A stretch of 7,927 bases of DNA from Chloroflexota bacterium (lineage in GTDB: Bacteria; Chloroflexota; Limnocylindria; Limnocylindrales; Limnocylindraceae): positions 1 through 7,927 of the forward strand of contig SHYI01000043.1 of NCBI GenBank assembly GCA_009692905.1. The letters run 5' to 3'. The notes under the pieces are model-generated. The model was not told the DNA's origin, made no database searches, and saw only the letters and a list, made by a program, of their open reading frames with translations. The position numbers and the translations under genes were made by a program. Every line of letters begins with the position of its first letter. The stretch's first letter is position 1. This document shows positions 6,688 through 7,927 of this stretch, piece by piece.

Positions 6688-7190
6688 ACGTCGTCACCAT
6701 TACGCTCGGTAGCCTTGCAGCAACGACCTCGCTCGGTGCGGCGATTGGCGTCTCACTCCGTCCGGGTGACCGGGTCCTTCTTGCGGGCGACCTGGGGAGC
6801 GGCAAGACAACGCTCGCTCGTGCCATCGGAGCCGCACTCCATGCAGAGCCGGAGCTCACCTCGCCAACGTTCGTCCTCATCTCTGAACACCGCGGCGACC
6901 TGCCGATCTGGCATGTAGACGCCTATCGACTCCCCGTGGGGAGTGATGCCCTGCGTGCTGGAGTGATTGATGAGCGGCAGCAGCACGGCGTCACCCTCAT
7001 TGAGTGGCCCGAGCACCTTGTAGGAATCGGGGTAGCGGGCACCGGCGTGCTCAGCATTCATCTCGAGGCGGCCGCCGACGAGGGCACACGCATCGCCGTA
7101 ATCCGCGGCGCGCGACCAGAGCTCCTTGCGGTACTCGGTTCGATGTCTGACAGCACCCAACGCATCACATCGGGCGATGCACGTGAGTAG
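6684..7190 (+). CDS. tsaE: tRNA t6A37 threonylcarbamoylation ATPase TsaE
   Basis: TsaE is the P-loop ATPase that works with TsaB and TsaD to place threonylcarbamoyl on A37 of ANN-decoding tRNAs. The Walker A motif is GDLGSGKTT (35-43; Lys41, Thr42), followed by the family motif SPTFVL (60-65), HVDAYRL (77-83) and the Walker B-like LIEWPEH (105-111). At 168 residues it is slightly longer than the usual 150-160, owing to a 25-residue polar tail whose last codons overlap tsaB. The GTG start (6684) overlaps the preceding stop codon as GTGA, and no convincing Shine-Dalgarno precedes it, which suggests coupling. The neighbouring tsaB and rimI confirm the usual t6A block. Confidence 0.95.
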   Translation: MNVVTITLGSLAATTSLGAAIGVSLRPGDRVLLAGDLGSGKTTLARAIGAALHAEPELTSPTFVLISEHRGDLPIWHVDAYRLPVGSDALRAGVIDERQQHGVTLIEWPEHLVGIGVAGTGVLSIHLEAAADEGTRIAVIRGARPELLAVLGSMSDSTQRITSGDARE

Positions 7191-7710
7191 CCCACGCATC
7201 CTCGTGCTTGATGGGTCGCTCGGCTTCAGCATCGTCGCGATCGTAGAGGAGCGCGATGGTGTGCCTGTGTGCGTCGCCGAAGACTATCTCTACGAACAGC
7301 CGCTACTGCGGCGCATTACCAATCTCATTCCAGATCAAGCAGCACGCACCACGCTCACCGGTGTGGTGGTGGGAAACGGCCCTGGAAGCTACAGCGGCGT
7401 CCGCGTTGCAGCCTCGGCTGCCGCCGGCATTGCTGCCGCTCTGGCACTCCCGCTGCGGGAGAGCGCCTCAGATCGCGCACTCTGGCAGGCGGCGCAGCGA
7501 TCGTTCTCTATTGCGCTCGGGACACGTGAGTCGCTTGAGGTGTCGGAGAAGGGTTCGGTCGTTGTGGCTCGGGGCTCCGCCTCTTCGCACTTTGCGCAGG
7601 AGGAGAGCAGAGGGGTTGCCGCGTGCGCGCTCATCCGTGAGGCTGGGCCGGTAGCTTCGCATGTCACCCTGCGCTATCCGGCGCCAGCTCGCGGAAGCGA
7701 GGCGCGATGA
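7177..7710 (+). CDS. tsaB: tRNA t6A37 biosynthesis protein TsaB (short form)
   Basis: TsaB is the catalytically inert ASKHA-fold partner that dimerises with TsaD in t6A synthesis. The N-terminal lobe is clear: ILVLDGS (8-14, usually LAIDTS), then VVVGNGPGSYSGVRVAASAAAGIA (63-86), the strongest family signature. The protein is 177 residues, against about 230 for E. coli. The second lobe is short and lacks the usual DARRxEVY-type strand (here ALGTRESLEV, 113-122), but the closing HVTLRYPAP (162-170) resembles the PLYLRPP end of other TsaBs. I chose ATG 7177 because it leaves a short lead to ILVLDGS; GTG 7183 is also possible, and the TTG at 7126 would add residues unlike the family. It overlaps tsaE by 14 bp and rimI by 4 bp. 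The family call is solid; the shortening is the oddity. Confidence 0.88.
   Translation: MHVSSPRILVLDGSLGFSIVAIVEERDGVPVCVAEDYLYEQPLLRRITNLIPDQAARTTLTGVVVGNGPGSYSGVRVAASAAAGIAAALALPLRESASDRALWQAAQRSFSIALGTRESLEVSEKGSVVVARGSASSHFAQEESRGVAACALIREAGPVASHVTLRYPAPARGSEAR
7681..7705 (+). promoter_or_regulatory. GNRA-tetraloop hairpin just before the rimI start
   Basis: CTCGC (7688-7692) pairs perfectly with GCGAG (7697-7701) around the loop GGAA, which is a GNRA tetraloop. A second helix, GCGC (7681-7684) with GCGC (7702-7705), can stack below it across a 3-nt bulge (7685-7687). The structure ends one base before the rimI ATG (7707). The purine-rich bases able to serve as a Shine-Dalgarno (GGAAG, 7693-7697) lie in the loop and its closing base. 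It lies within the end of tsaB. Folding is inferred. Confidence 0.35.
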
Positions 7711-7927
7711 TGCCTGCACTGGTTCTGGCACCACTCACCGTCAGGGACCTCGACGAAGTCGCGATGATTGAGAACGTCTCTTTTACGGCACCGTGGCCAA
7801 CAAGCGCCTACACCACGGAGCTCACCACAAATCGCTTGGCGCGATATGTTGGCGCCCGAATGAGTGGCACGCTCGTTGGCTTTGGTGGCATTTGGCTGAT
7901 GGTTGACGAGGCACATGTCACCACGAT
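7707..7927 (+). CDS. rimI: GNAT N-acetyltransferase RimI (N-terminal part, cut by window end)
   Basis: RimI acetylates the N-terminus of ribosomal protein S18 using acetyl-CoA and is commonly encoded between tsaB and tsaD. Only 73 codons are present, with no stop before the window edge. Visible parts fit the N-terminal half of the GNAT fold: LTVRDLDEVAMIENVSF (10-26), the APWP segment (28-31), LARYVGAR (44-51), TLVGFGGIWL (55-64), and VDEAHVTT (66-73), which is the strand before the acetyl-CoA-binding RxxGxG loop. That loop lies outside the window. The start is ATG 7707 (overlapping the tsaB TGA as ATGA) or the adjacent ATG 7710. Without the catalytic half, another GNAT enzyme cannot be excluded, but position and motifs favour RimI. 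Confidence 0.88.
   Translation, partial: MMPALVLAPLTVRDLDEVAMIENVSFTAPWPTSAYTTELTTNRLARYVGARMSGTLVGFGGIWLMVDEAHVTT

Noticed and set aside
7126..7176. An upstream TTG start for tsaB at 7126.
   Set aside because: It would add 17 residues unlike any TsaB N-terminus and extend deep into tsaE; the ATG at 7177 or GTG at 7183 leads directly into ILVLDGS.
1..7927. Mobile elements, CRISPR arrays, tRNA or rRNA genes, prophage or defence genes.
   Set aside because: Nearly every base is covered by housekeeping genes on one strand, with no direct repeats, transposase or integrase motifs, or RNA-gene sequences visible.

Overview
The window is a compact, one-direction (+ strand) run of housekeeping genes from a GC-rich bacterium (low-to-mid 60s % GC by eye). 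The order is rpsI (3' end) - glmM - glmS - acpS - alr - unassigned 556-aa gene - tsaE - tsaB - rimI (5' end). This ribosomal protein / cell wall / t6A tRNA-modification neighbourhood is typical of Actinomycetota and of some Chloroflexota. The 556-aa gene looks like a decayed relative of the MutL/GlmL ASKHA family, which I associate with Chloroflexota and some deep actinobacterial lineages. A streamlined member of either phylum would fit, but I cannot decide between them from the sequence.

Layout: positions 1-75 are the last 24 codons of ribosomal protein S9. Positions 94-3273 hold glmM and glmS, which supply glucosamine-1-phosphate for UDP-GlcNAc. acpS (3270-3812) activates acyl carrier protein, and alr (3809-5020) makes a D-amino acid for peptidoglycan. 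Positions 5017-6687 hold the unassigned gene. tsaE (6684-7190), tsaB (7177-7710) and rimI (from 7707, cut by the window end) belong to the t6A / ribosomal N-acetylation block, in which tsaD would be expected next. There is almost no intergenic DNA: 18 bp before glmM, 9 bp before glmS, and overlapping stop/start codons at every later junction. I see no internal promoter, intrinsic terminator, RNA gene, mobile element or CRISPR array, so one long transcript with translational coupling is the simplest reading.

The parts that deserve attention are not the gene families but the deviations. (1) The alanine racemase carries Asn where canonical enzymes have the PLP-site Tyr (Tyr354 of the Geobacillus enzyme), a change tied to serine racemization and present in VanT. 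(2) The gene between alr and tsaE appears to be a MutL-like protein that has lost its nucleotide-binding glycines and gained a C-terminal region. (3) Several gene junctions carry inverted repeats lying exactly on stop and start codons, most strikingly a perfect 8+1+8 dyad that fills the whole glmM-glmS gap. (4) AcpS has a tail of about 50 residues, and TsaB is unusually short with a degenerate second half.
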